From assembly GCF_015291665.1 (NCBI RefSeq), contig NZ_CP030048.1, positions 5,022,001-5,086,000 on the forward strand: 64,000 nucleotides of DNA, written 5' to 3'. A program made the position numbers and the translations under genes. This DNA is from Bradyrhizobium sp. CCBAU 53338 (lineage in GTDB: Bacteria > Pseudomonadota > Alphaproteobacteria > Rhizobiales > Xanthobacteraceae). The notes beneath the pieces are model-generated. The model saw nothing but the letters and a program-made list of their open reading frames with translations. It did no database searches and was not told the origin of the DNA. Positions 46,906 to 55,170 of this stretch are shown here, one piece after another; the first letter of the stretch is position 1; every line of letters starts with the position of its first letter.

Positions 46906-47580
46906 TCAGGCGCCCGGTGCCGGCGGCGGGGTCAGGAGATAGCCGAGGCCGCGGACGGTCTGGATGATGTCGACGTCGAGCTTCTTGCGGATGCGGCCGA
47001 CAAAGACTTCAATCGTGTTGGAGTCGCGATCGAAATCCTGGTCGTAGAGGTGCTCGACCAGCTCGGTGCGCGACACCACGCGCCCCGAATGGTGCATGAG
47101 GTAGGCCAGAAGCCGATATTCGTGCGAGGTCATCTTGACCGGATTGCCCGACACGCTGACACGGCCGGTGCGGGTGTCGAGCGTGACGGGGCCGCAGCTC
47201 AATTCGCTCTGGGCATGGCCGGCCGAGCGGCGCAGCAGCGCACGGATGCGCGCCAGCACTTCCTCCAGATGGAACGGCTTGGGCACGTAATCGTCGGCAC
47301 CGGCATCAAAACCCTGGACCTTGTCGCTCCAGCGGTCGCGCGCGGTGAGAATCAAGACCGGCATGGTGCGGCCGTTGCGGCGCCAGGCTTCCAGCACCGA
47401 GATGCCGTCCTTCTTGGGCAGACCGATATCGAGCACCACGGCGTCGTACGGTTCGTTGTCGCCGAGATAGTGCCCCTCCTCTCCGTCGAAGGCGCGGTCG
47501 ACGACATAGCCGGCGTCCGTCAGCGCCTTGGTGAGCTGGCGATTGAGATCGGGGTCGTCCTCAACAACAAGCAGGCGCAC
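46906..47580 (-). CDS. feuP: Response regulator FeuP
   Basis: 224 aa, OmpR/PhoP family. The receiver has E7-D8-D9, phospho-acceptor D51 in AVVLDIGLPKKDG and Lys in DDYVPKPFHLEE. The winged helix (~128-220) reads MTSHEYRLLAYLMHHSGRVV and VEHLYDQDFDRDSNTIEVFV, very close to rhizobial FeuP. It lies 57 nt before feuQ on the same strand. Confidence 0.85.
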   Translation of the reverse strand: MRLLVVEDDPDLNRQLTKALTDAGYVVDRAFDGEEGHYLGDNEPYDAVVLDIGLPKKDGISVLEAWRRNGRTMPVLILTARDRWSDKVQGFDAGADDYVPKPFHLEEVLARIRALLRRSAGHAQSELSCGPVTLDTRTGRVSVSGNPVKMTSHEYRLLAYLMHHSGRVVSRTELVEHLYDQDFDRDSNTIEVFVGRIRKKLDVDIIQTVRGLGYLLTPPPAPGA

Positions 47581-47822
47581 GCTTCTCTCCAGAAATAAGC
47601 CGCATGAACACCGCTCCAGATGAGCAATTCCGGCGTGAACTGAATATGAACGCCGGGAACCACCCGCGTTACTTTTTGGTCATATAAGATTTGGCGCGAG
47701 TCAATGCGACTGCGCCCGCCAGGCCACCGGAAGAACCGGCGGCATGGCGGGCGCGGTGTGCCGCTGATGGCGGCGAGGCGGAAGGTCCGCCCTTCCTGTT
47801 CGATCTGCCCGTCAGATTGCCG

Positions 47823-47978
47823 TCAGGTCCGGAAGAACACGAACCAGATGACGGCGAGGATCAGGATCGCGAGCCCGGTCGAGATGGCGAGCAGTGCGGC
47901 CACCGACGGCCCCGGTTCGCCCTGGCGCGCCTCGGTCGCAGTTTCGACGATCTGATGCTCCTCGCGCGTGGTTGCCAT
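47823..47978 (-). CDS. 51-aa single-pass membrane protein upstream of feuP
   Basis: ATG at 47976-47978 with GAGGT at 47983-47987, stop at 47823. Acidic hydrophilic N-terminus (MATTREEHQIVETATEARQG), then one membrane helix VAALLAISTGLAILILAVIW and a short FVFFRT tail. Codon use fits the neighbourhood. It lies 242 nt upstream of feuP in the same direction. In S. meliloti a small regulator (feuN) precedes feuPQ; homology is not evident here, only position. Confidence 0.6.
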   Translation of the reverse strand: MATTREEHQIVETATEARQGEPGPSVAALLAISTGLAILILAVIWFVFFRT

Positions 47979-48213
47979 GGTGACCTCGATCCCTGGATGT
48001 CGCCTCCGATGGCCGCGACTTCCTCGCAGCCTGTGTCCCGAGCCAACGCCCGATCCGATTTGATGTTCCGGCTCTTGCGCCCCGCATCGGGCCGAACCGC
48101 TGAGGTCAGCGACTGGTTAACGCAGTTGCAAGATTCCGCCCGAACCTGTGTATGATTCGGTGTTCCCCGATGGTATCCTCATAGGTCTGTCCCCGTTGCG
48201 TTTGGAGTAGCCC

Positions 48214-49200
48214 ATGGCCCCCCGCGCCAATTGGAAGGGTTTTCTGCGTCTCTCGCTCGTGACCTGCCCGGTCGCGCTGTATCCGGCCACATCGGATACC
48301 GAGAAGGTCTCGTTCAACCAGATCAACCGCAAGACCGGCCACCGGATCAAATATCTCAAGGTCGACGCCGAGACCGGTGACGAGGTGACCTCCGAGGACA
48401 TCGTCAAGGGCTACAAGGTCGACACCGACACCTACATCGAGGTCACCAAGGACGAGCTCGACGACATCGCGCTGGACTCCACCCACACGATCGAGATCGA
48501 CGAATTCGTGCCGAAGTCCGACATCGACAACCGCTATCTGATCCGCCCCTATTACCTCGTGCCCGACGGCAAGGTCGGCCACGACGCCTTCGCGGTGATC
48601 CGCGAGACCATCCGCAGCATGGACAAGGTCGCCATCGGCCGCGTGGTGCTGACCAACCGCGAGCACATCATCGCACTCGAGCCGCTCGACAGCGGCCTGA
48701 TGGGCACGCTGCTGCGCTACCCGTACGAGGTGCGCAGCGAGAAGGAGTATTTCGACGACATCCAGGACGTGAAGCTGACGAAGGATATGCTCGACCTCGC
48801 CAAGCACATCGTCGAGAAGAAGTCCGGCGCGTTCGAGCCGGAGCTGTTCGAGGATCACTACGAGACCGCGCTGATCGATCTGATCAACAAGAAGCGCGCA
48901 GGCACGCCGATCGCGGCCAGGTCCACGCCGAAGAGCGGCGGCAACGTCATCAATCTGATGGACGCGCTGAAGAAGAGCCTGGCAAGCGAAAAGGATGCAG
49001 TTCCGGCGGCGAAGGTCGCCAAAGAAACCGCCAAGGAAACCGCAAAAGCCAAGAAGCCGAAGAAGCGCGTCGAGGGCCAGCGCGAGATGCTGCTGCCGAT
49101 CTCCGGCAAGGGCGGCAAGGACGCCGCGGCCAGGGAAACCGCGCCGAAGAAGGCCGACAAGCCTGTACGCGCGACCACGCGAACCAAGAAGGCCGGCTGA
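48214..49200 (+). CDS. ku: Non-homologous end-joining protein Ku
   Basis: 328 aa, ATG at 48214 after GGAG at 48204-48207. Begins APRANWKGFLRLSLVTCPVA, the standard Ku start. The beta-barrel core contains VSFNQINRKTGHRIKYLK and the bridge/dimer region DKVAIGRVVLTNREHIIAL. A Lys/Ala-rich tail after ~262 (KETAKETAKAKKPKKR ... TRTKKAG) is typical of proteobacterial Ku and aids DNA binding and LigD recruitment. Homodimeric DNA-end binder; ligD is not in the window. Confidence 0.95.
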   Translation: MAPRANWKGFLRLSLVTCPVALYPATSDTEKVSFNQINRKTGHRIKYLKVDAETGDEVTSEDIVKGYKVDTDTYIEVTKDELDDIALDSTHTIEIDEFVPKSDIDNRYLIRPYYLVPDGKVGHDAFAVIRETIRSMDKVAIGRVVLTNREHIIALEPLDSGLMGTLLRYPYEVRSEKEYFDDIQDVKLTKDMLDLAKHIVEKKSGAFEPELFEDHYETALIDLINKKRAGTPIAARSTPKSGGNVINLMDALKKSLASEKDAVPAAKVAKETAKETAKAKKPKKRVEGQREMLLPISGKGGKDAAARETAPKKADKPVRATTRTKKAG

Positions 49201-49258
49201 CGGCATCGCATCACCGACCGCGCCGTGACGCCTCCCCTCACCGATCGGGCAGACTGAT

Positions 49259-49495
49259 ATGCCCTGGTCGACGCCGTTCGACGATCCGATCGGATTGCGC
49301 GGCGGCGCCAGGCTGCGCACGTTGCAGGAGGCCGCGGACTTCATCATGCAGCTGTCCGAAGACGAGCAGCAGGAGCCGCGCTGGCAAACCGCCATCGAGA
49401 TGCTGATCAACGCGGCAGAGACCGGCGGCGGCTGGCTGATATTCGCCCGCATCGGCATGCTGCGCGCATTGAACGCGGATCGCCGGCCTCGATGA
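49259..49495 (+). CDS. Small hypothetical protein downstream of ku
   Basis: 78 aa, ATG at 49259. The text PWSTPFDDPIGLRGGARL, LRTLQEAADFIMQLSEDEQQ and FARIGMLRALN matches a family of ~80-aa bradyrhizobial proteins of unknown function (recalled). These have PF-D/E-DPI at the start and ARIG(M/V)-RALN at the end. 58 nt after ku; could be co-transcribed. Confidence 0.68.
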   Translation: MPWSTPFDDPIGLRGGARLRTLQEAADFIMQLSEDEQQEPRWQTAIEMLINAAETGGGWLIFARIGMLRALNADRRPR

Positions 49496-49683
49496 GGCCT
49501 CGCTCGGCATGCTTGCCGATCGGTTGACGAACAGCCTCAACAGACCCTTAAGCGGCAGCTCACTTGTCACGTCACGTTGCCATCATGCCGCACCCGGGTA
49601 TTCCTACGGGACGCAAAATTAACCGTTGATTCCCCTTGCGCGCAGCATGGTCCGGCCATCGAAAAAGCAGGGCTCGCACGACT

Positions 49684-49866
49684 GTGCCGCAGCAGGACGT
49701 CAGAAAAAACTACATCGGCATCGTGAATGAAACGGCCGAGGACGAGCGTATCGCCGACGCGGCGGTGCGGGCGCAGGCGCATGTCGTTGGCTATCTGATC
49801 GGACGCCTCGCGGCCGCGCTGGGACGGCCTCCAAAGGCGGCGCCGGGACGCACCACCACGAGTTGA
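49684..49866 (+). CDS. Small hypothetical protein (tentative)
   Basis: 60 aa from a GTG at 49684 preceded by AGCAGGG at 49666-49672. The sequence PQQDVRKNYIGIVNETAEDE is followed by a helix with an alanine-rich stretch VVGYLIGRLAAALGRPP. No family recognised; start and reality uncertain. Confidence 0.42.
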   Translation: MPQQDVRKNYIGIVNETAEDERIADAAVRAQAHVVGYLIGRLAAALGRPPKAAPGRTTTS

Positions 49867-50052
49867 GGCATGCGCGCTTCCGTTCATTTGAATGGATCAT
49901 GAAACCTTCGCTTAACGGCTGTCACGTTAAGACACATCAGGTCGGGTCGGCCGAACCCGCCTTTATTGATGCGCGACAAGCGCCTCGTCGATCACTTTAC
50001 CACTTTGATAACGCCGCGCGCCTACATTGGACCGGATGAACAGGAGTTGGCG

Positions 50053-50217
50053 ATGACTTTGCTCAGGTCTTTTCTTGCCGATGAGAGTGCCGCCACCGCG
50101 ATCGAGTATGGCCTGATCGCCGCCGGCATCGCGCTCGCCATCGTCACCGTCGTGACCAACACGGGCAGCGTCCTCCTCAGCAACAAGTTCAACTCGATCA
50201 GCACGGCCATGAAGTAG
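50053..50217 (+). CDS. Flp-family type IVb pilin
   Basis: 54 aa, ATG at 50053 after CAGGAG at 50041-50046. Short basic leader, then ESAATAIEYGLIAAGIALAI, the Flp/PilA N-terminal helix with the EY pair. The residue before the expected cleavage (A|ATAIEY) is Ala rather than Gly. It would polymerise into Tad pili for attachment. No tad/cpa genes lie nearby, so it is an orphan pilin. Confidence 0.9.
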   Translation: MTLLRSFLADESAATAIEYGLIAAGIALAIVTVVTNTGSVLLSNKFNSISTAMK

Positions 50218-50368
50218 ACCCGACGCGCCGTCGTGGCCACCAGCGGGCCCGTCCCAGGCGCGGCCCGACGACCGGCTGGTTTGGCTGACCCAGCGGACCA
50301 TGATCTGGGTCAAGCCTGTCGCGTCAGCGACAGTTTAGCATGAGCGACCCGACTTTTGTGGTCCGTCC

Positions 50369-51910
50369 ATGCCCCCCGATCCCTCGCGTTCCCAGCTCAA
50401 GATACGCCGCGTCCATCTCGATACGGGCCGCGAGAACGTCGTCGTCGTTTCCAGGCGATCGAAGGCACTGCGCGCGGATATCTTTCGCGGCTTCAGCCGC
50501 GTCGAGCTTCGCCTCGACGACAAGACGCTGCTTGCGACACTCCTGATCACCGACGACGATGCGCTGGCGGCCCAGGACGAAATCGGCCTCTCCGAGCCCG
50601 CCTTCCACCGCTTCGCCAAACCGGTCGGCACGCTGGTCACGGTCGCACCCGCCGCGCCGCCGGAGAGTCTCGAAGCCGTGCGCGCCAAGATCCGCGGTCG
50701 AACGCTCGACAAGGCCGAGATCGACGCCATCATCAGCGACCTCGCGCATTTTCGCTATTCCGACATGGAGATCGCCGCCTTCCTGATCGGCTCGGCGAGC
50801 TTCATCACCAGTGACGAGCTCCTGGCCCTGACAGGCGCCATGGCGCAGGCCGGCACGCAGCTCGTATGGCCCGACCAGATCGTGGTCGACAAGCACTGCA
50901 TCGGCGGCATTCCCGGTAACCGCACCTCGATGATCGTGGTGCCGATCGTCGCAGCCCACGGTCTCCCGATCCCGAAGACATCCTCGCGCGCCATCACCTC
51001 GCCGGCCGGAACGGCCGACACGATGGAGGTTCTGGCCCGCGTGAATGTCGGCGTCGAGGAAATGAAGTCGATCGTCTCGTCCTGCAACGGATGCCTGATC
51101 TGGGGCGGACACGTGAACCTGTCGCCGGCCGACGACGTGCTGATCTCGGTCGAACGCCCGCTCAGCCTGGACACCCGCGAGCAGATGGTCGCCTCCATCA
51201 TGTCGAAGAAGATCGCGGCGGGATCGACGCACCTGCTGATCGACATTCCGGTCGGGCCGACCGCGAAAGTCACCACCGCCATGGACGCGATGAGGCTGCG
51301 AAAGCTGTTCGAATTCGTCGGCGACCGGTTCGGCCGCACGGTCGAGGTGATCACGACCGACGGCCGCCAGCCGATCGGCAACGGCATCGGGCCGGTGCTC
51401 GAGGCCAACGACGTGATGGCGGTGCTCGGCAACGAGGAAGATGCGCCGCGCGACCTGCGCGAGAAATCGCTGCGGCTCGCCGCCCATCTCCTGGAATACG
51501 ATCCGAAGCTGCGCGGCGGCGCCGGCTATGCCCGCGCGCGTGAACTGCTCGACAGCGGCGCCGCCCTGAAGCAGATGCAGAAGATCATCGACGCCCAGGG
51601 TCCGTCGAAATGCAGCACCGATCTCGGACCCAGCAGCTTCGACGTCAAGGCGGCGCATGACGGCACGGTCGCCACGATCGACTGCCTCCGTCTCAACCGC
51701 CTCGCCCGCACCGCCGGCGCGCCACTCGACAAGGGCGCCGGCATTCGCCTCTTCAAGAAGATCGGCGACCGGGTCGAGCAGGGCGAGCCGCTCTACCGTG
51801 TCTACACGTTCGAAGGGCCGGAGCATGATCTGGCCGCGTCTGCCGCCCAGCAGGAGACCGGCTACATCGTCAACGGTCACGAGGCCCCACCGGGCAGGAC
51901 GCCGTCGTGA
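50369..51910 (+). CDS. Thymidine phosphorylase / AMP phosphorylase-family enzyme
   Basis: 513 aa, ATG at 50369. Nucleoside-phosphorylase class II fold with an N-terminal ~85-residue domain as in archaeal AMP phosphorylase. Conserved motifs: [20 protein letters not shown] (phosphate/substrate loop), [20 protein letters not shown], and [19 protein letters not shown]. The C-terminal barrel-sandwich domain has [16 protein letters not shown] and [16 protein letters not shown]. It either phosphorolyses thymidine/uridine or converts NMP to ribose-1,5-bisphosphate plus base; sequence length favours the AMPpase-like branch. GTGA overlap with the next gene. Confidence 0.88.
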   Translation: MPPDPSRSQLKIRRVHLDTGRENVVVVSRRSKALRADIFRGFSRVELRLDDKTLLATLLITDDDALAAQDEIGLSEPAFHRFAKPVGTLVTVAPAAPPESLEAVRAKIRGRTLDKAEIDAIISDLAHFRYSDMEIAAFLIGSASFITSDELLALTGAMAQAGTQLVWPDQIVVDKHCIGGIPGNRTSMIVVPIVAAHGLPIPKTSSRAITSPAGTADTMEVLARVNVGVEEMKSIVSSCNGCLIWGGHVNLSPADDVLISVERPLSLDTREQMVASIMSKKIAAGSTHLLIDIPVGPTAKVTTAMDAMRLRKLFEFVGDRFGRTVEVITTDGRQPIGNGIGPVLEANDVMAVLGNEEDAPRDLREKSLRLAAHLLEYDPKLRGGAGYARARELLDSGAALKQMQKIIDAQGPSKCSTDLGPSSFDVKAAHDGTVATIDCLRLNRLARTAGAPLDKGAGIRLFKKIGDRVEQGEPLYRVYTFEGPEHDLAASAAQQETGYIVNGHEAPPGRTPS

Positions 51911-52827
51911 GCACGGTCGTGTTCCAGACCTTGCCCTCCGGCGCCGGCGCGGCGAAGCGCATCGCGGCGCGGCTCGGACTGGCCTGCGAGGAGGTCGCCC
52001 TGCACCGCTTTCCGGACGGCGAACTGCGCGTGACGGTCGCGCCGGCGGCCGACACCACCATCCTCTATGCGTCGCTCGATCAACCCAATGACAAGCTGAT
52101 CGCCGTGCTGTTCGCCGCGGAAGCGCTGCGGCGCGGAGGCGCGAAGCGGCTGGTGCTGGTCGCGCCCTATCTCTGCTACATGCGGCAGGACATCGCGTTT
52201 CATGCCGGCGAAGCCGTCAGCCAGCGCGCCGTGGGCACCCTGCTTGCGGCGATCGTCGATCGCGTCGTCACCGTGGATGCACATCTGCATCGCACCGCCG
52301 ACATCGCTTCCGTGTTCCCTGGCATCGAAGCCGAGAATCTCTCCGCCATGCCGGCGATCGCAGACGCGCTCGCCGCCGGCGGCGTCGATCCCGCCACCAT
52401 CGTGATCGGTCCCGATGCGGAGTCCGAGCCCTGGGTCAAGGACCTGGCCGGACGGCTGGGCCTGCGGCACGCCGTCGCGCGCAAGATCCGGCGCGGTGAT
52501 CGTGCCGTGGACATTGCGTTCGCAGATGCCGGGCTGCTGGCAGGACGGCCGGCCCTGATGGTCGACGATATCGTATCGTCCGGGACCACGCTGATGGCCG
52601 CGGCGAAGGCGTTACTGTCGATGGGCGCGACGACCGTGGATTCGATCGTGACGCATGCGCTGTTTCCACCCGCGATGATCGCTGCATTCATCAACGCCGG
52701 CGTCCGCTCCGTCCGCTCGACGGAAAGCGTACCGCATCCGACCAACGCGATCGCCCTCGACGCGCCTCTCGCGGCCGCCTTGCGGTCCGAACTCGGTACC
52801 ACACCTTCGCCGGAGACAACGACATGA
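51907..52827 (+). CDS. PRPP synthase-like protein (ribose-phosphate pyrophosphokinase family)
   Basis: 306 aa from a GTG at 51907 overlapping the previous stop. Motifs: [44 protein letters not shown] at the divalent-metal loop, and the PRPP loop [13 protein letters not shown]. Canonical PrsA has VDD-x-x-DTGGT and D-x-H-x-x-Q; both are altered here, so substrate may differ (for example ribose-1,5-bisphosphate) or activity may be reduced. A housekeeping prs should be elsewhere. ATGA overlap with the next gene. Confidence 0.85.
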   Translation: MSTVVFQTLPSGAGAAKRIAARLGLACEEVALHRFPDGELRVTVAPAADTTILYASLDQPNDKLIAVLFAAEALRRGGAKRLVLVAPYLCYMRQDIAFHAGEAVSQRAVGTLLAAIVDRVVTVDAHLHRTADIASVFPGIEAENLSAMPAIADALAAGGVDPATIVIGPDAESEPWVKDLAGRLGLRHAVARKIRRGDRAVDIAFADAGLLAGRPALMVDDIVSSGTTLMAAAKALLSMGATTVDSIVTHALFPPAMIAAFINAGVRSVRSTESVPHPTNAIALDAPLAAALRSELGTTPSPETTT

Positions 52828-54419
52828 GCATCACCGTCCGTTTCTGCGGTGCCGCGCGCACCGTGACCGGCTCGAGCTATCTGTTCCAGACCGCAACCGG
52901 CCGCTTTCTGGTGGATTGCGGCCTGTTCCAGGGCCAGAAAACGCTCAAGGAGCTCAACTACGGCGCCTTCCCCTTCCGGCCGACCGATATCGACGCCGTC
53001 GTGCTGACGCACGCTCATATCGACCACAGCGGATTGCTGCCAAAACTCGTGCGCGAAGGATTTGACGGACCGATCCTGGCGACGCGCGGCACGATCGACC
53101 TCTGCTCCTACATGCTGCCGGACGCCGGCAGCATCCAGGAGTCCGAAGTCGCGCAGCTTAACCGGCGCAACAAGGCCCGCGGCCGCAAGGAGGTGCAGCC
53201 GATCTACACGCAGGCGGACGCGGTCGCGTCGCTGCAATCGTTTCGCGCCGTCGACTATGAACGCTGGATCGATGTCATCCCGGGCGTCCGTGCGCGCTAC
53301 TGGAATGCCGGTCATCTGCTCGGCTCCGCCTCGATCGAGCTCGAGATCGCCCAACGAGGCTCCCCGCGCCCGCTGCGCGTGCTGCTCTCCGGCGATGTCG
53401 GGCCGGAAGCCAAGCTGCTCCAGCCCGATCCCGAAGCACCGAGCGACCTCGACTACGTGATCTCCGAATCCACCTATGGCGACCGGGTGCGCGCCGCCAC
53501 GACGCCTGCGCTCCGCCGGCAGCATCTCGCGGCCGAGGTACGCGACGCTGCCGCAGCCGGAGGCGCGCTGCTGATACCCGCCTTCGCGGTCGAACGCACG
53601 CAGGAGCTGATCGTCGACCTCGTCGACCTGATGGAGCACGGCGAGATTCCGAAAGCGCCGATCTTCCTCGACTCGCCGCTGGCGATCCGCGCCACCGAAG
53701 TGTTTCGCCGGCACGCCGCGAGCCTCGACCCGAGCGTCGACGCCGAACGCCTGCTCAACTCGCCGCATCTCAAATTCACCGAGACCGCGGACGAGAGCAA
53801 GGCGATCATGCGGCTCAGCGGATTTCACATCATCATCGCGGCCAGCGGCATGTGCGACGCCGGACGCATCCGCCACCATCTGAAGCGCTGGCTCTGGAAC
53901 GAGCGCGCGACCGTGCTGCTCGCCGGCTTCCAGGCGAGCGGCACGCTCGGCCGCTTCCTGCAGGACGGCGCCAAAGCCGTGCGGATCCAGGGAGAGGAAA
54001 TCAGGGTCGCGGCACGGATCCGCATGATCGACGAATATTCGGGTCACGCCGACGGCGCAGGCATGGCCGGCTGGATTGCCGCACGGCGCCCCATCGCCCG
54101 CGGGCTGTTCCTGGTCCATGGCGAGGAAGGCGCCATCGCAGGTCTCGCCGAGCGAGTCGCCGAACGGATCATTCCGGCGGCCAAGGTGTACCAGCCGGTG
54201 CTGGACGACATCTATGAACTCGCAGCCCCCGAACCGCGCGTGATCGACGTCGATCATCGCCGGCGGCTCGCGCCGGAGGCTGTGACCCACCTCGACTGGC
54301 ACAACGAGATGTCGGAGCTGATGCTCGACATCAACGACAGGGTCGGCGCAGCTGCCGACGACCGTGCCCGCGGCGTCATCATCCGAAAGCTGCGCCGCGC
54401 GCTGGAAGACAAAGTATAG
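52824..54419 (+). CDS. MBL-fold beta-CASP RNase (CPSF73/YSH1-like)
   Basis: 531 aa, ATG at 52824 overlapping the previous stop. Metal site H63-A-H65-I-D67-H68 in LTHAHIDHSG, then YWNAGHLLGSASIEL and LLSGDVGPEAK. Beta-CASP motifs include YVISESTYGDR, LIPAFAVERTQELI, SGMCDAGRIRHHL and DEYSGHADGAG. An additional ~75-residue helical C-terminus follows the core. Such enzymes cleave RNA endo- or 5'-exonucleolytically. Third gene of the coupled operon. Confidence 0.9.
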   Translation: MSITVRFCGAARTVTGSSYLFQTATGRFLVDCGLFQGQKTLKELNYGAFPFRPTDIDAVVLTHAHIDHSGLLPKLVREGFDGPILATRGTIDLCSYMLPDAGSIQESEVAQLNRRNKARGRKEVQPIYTQADAVASLQSFRAVDYERWIDVIPGVRARYWNAGHLLGSASIELEIAQRGSPRPLRVLLSGDVGPEAKLLQPDPEAPSDLDYVISESTYGDRVRAATTPALRRQHLAAEVRDAAAAGGALLIPAFAVERTQELIVDLVDLMEHGEIPKAPIFLDSPLAIRATEVFRRHAASLDPSVDAERLLNSPHLKFTETADESKAIMRLSGFHIIIAASGMCDAGRIRHHLKRWLWNERATVLLAGFQASGTLGRFLQDGAKAVRIQGEEIRVAARIRMIDEYSGHADGAGMAGWIAARRPIARGLFLVHGEEGAIAGLAERVAERIIPAAKVYQPVLDDIYELAAPEPRVIDVDHRRRLAPEAVTHLDWHNEMSELMLDINDRVGAAADDRARGVIIRKLRRALEDKV

Positions 54420-54621
54420 CTGCGCTCGCAACGACGGAATGTGAGGCGACAGCCCGCTCGATCAACACCGTTTCATCGGCACGCATACTCTCGCGTTCTC
54501 GCGCCTGTTTTCGCCCGAGCTTTGCCAACTTTGACGATCGTGTCAGTGCTGATAGTCTTCATACCCTGGCGCGATAGGCCATGCAGTCAGTCATTGAACC
54601 ATAACCATCTGAAGGACGCCG

Positions 54622-55047
54622 ATGAAACGCACGACGCTTCTGGCCCTCGGCCTCATGTTGATCGGCGTCTGGTCGCAGGACAGCGCGCGCGGACAGAATT
54701 CCTCCACGGCGCCGGTTTCCCTCACTCCGCCCAACGCATCTTCGCAGCACGCGAGTCCCAGGAATTCCAAACCCAAGCGCGAGCCGACAGTGCTCACGAA
54801 CGCTAGGACCTCACCGGCCAGAGAGCCGTCTCCACCCGTGATCGGCGGTTTTCCGGCAATGCCGAACCCGGCCGCCGATTACGACGGCTTCAACGCCAGT
54901 ACCGACGACAGCGACGCGCCGAGCCAGGTCACGCCGCCTGCGAGGTCGCGCGCGGCATCCGGCTCCGGTCTGGACCCGCAGACGCTGGTCGATCAGGAGG
55001 ACGAGGCGTTGAAGCGCAAGCTGACGATTTGCCAGAAGTGCAAATAG
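54622..55047 (+). CDS. Secreted proline/serine-rich hypothetical protein
   Basis: 141 aa, ATG at 54622 with AAGGAC upstream. Signal peptide (MKRTTLLALGLMLIGVWSQD SARG region), followed by a low-complexity Pro/Ser/Thr segment. The C-terminus is short and ordered-looking: LDPQTLVDQEDEALKRKLTI then CQKCK, a CxxC that might bind metal. No family recognised. Confidence 0.68.
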   Translation: MKRTTLLALGLMLIGVWSQDSARGQNSSTAPVSLTPPNASSQHASPRNSKPKREPTVLTNARTSPAREPSPPVIGGFPAMPNPAADYDGFNASTDDSDAPSQVTPPARSRAASGSGLDPQTLVDQEDEALKRKLTICQKCK

Positions 55048-55170
55048 AGCTGCCGCCAGGTCGCTGCATGGCTGATTGTCATTTGCTCACGCTTTACGCC
55101 TCCGGCATTTCCTGATCCTCTCTCCTCCAATGGGCCGGAGCAACCGGCCAGGCCTGAGGAGAGAGACGCC

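Noticed and set aside
49684..49866. Extension of the small gene to the start at 49636
   Set aside because: The added residues are Arg/Ser-rich and lack a ribosome site; even the GTG-start version is listed only as tentative.
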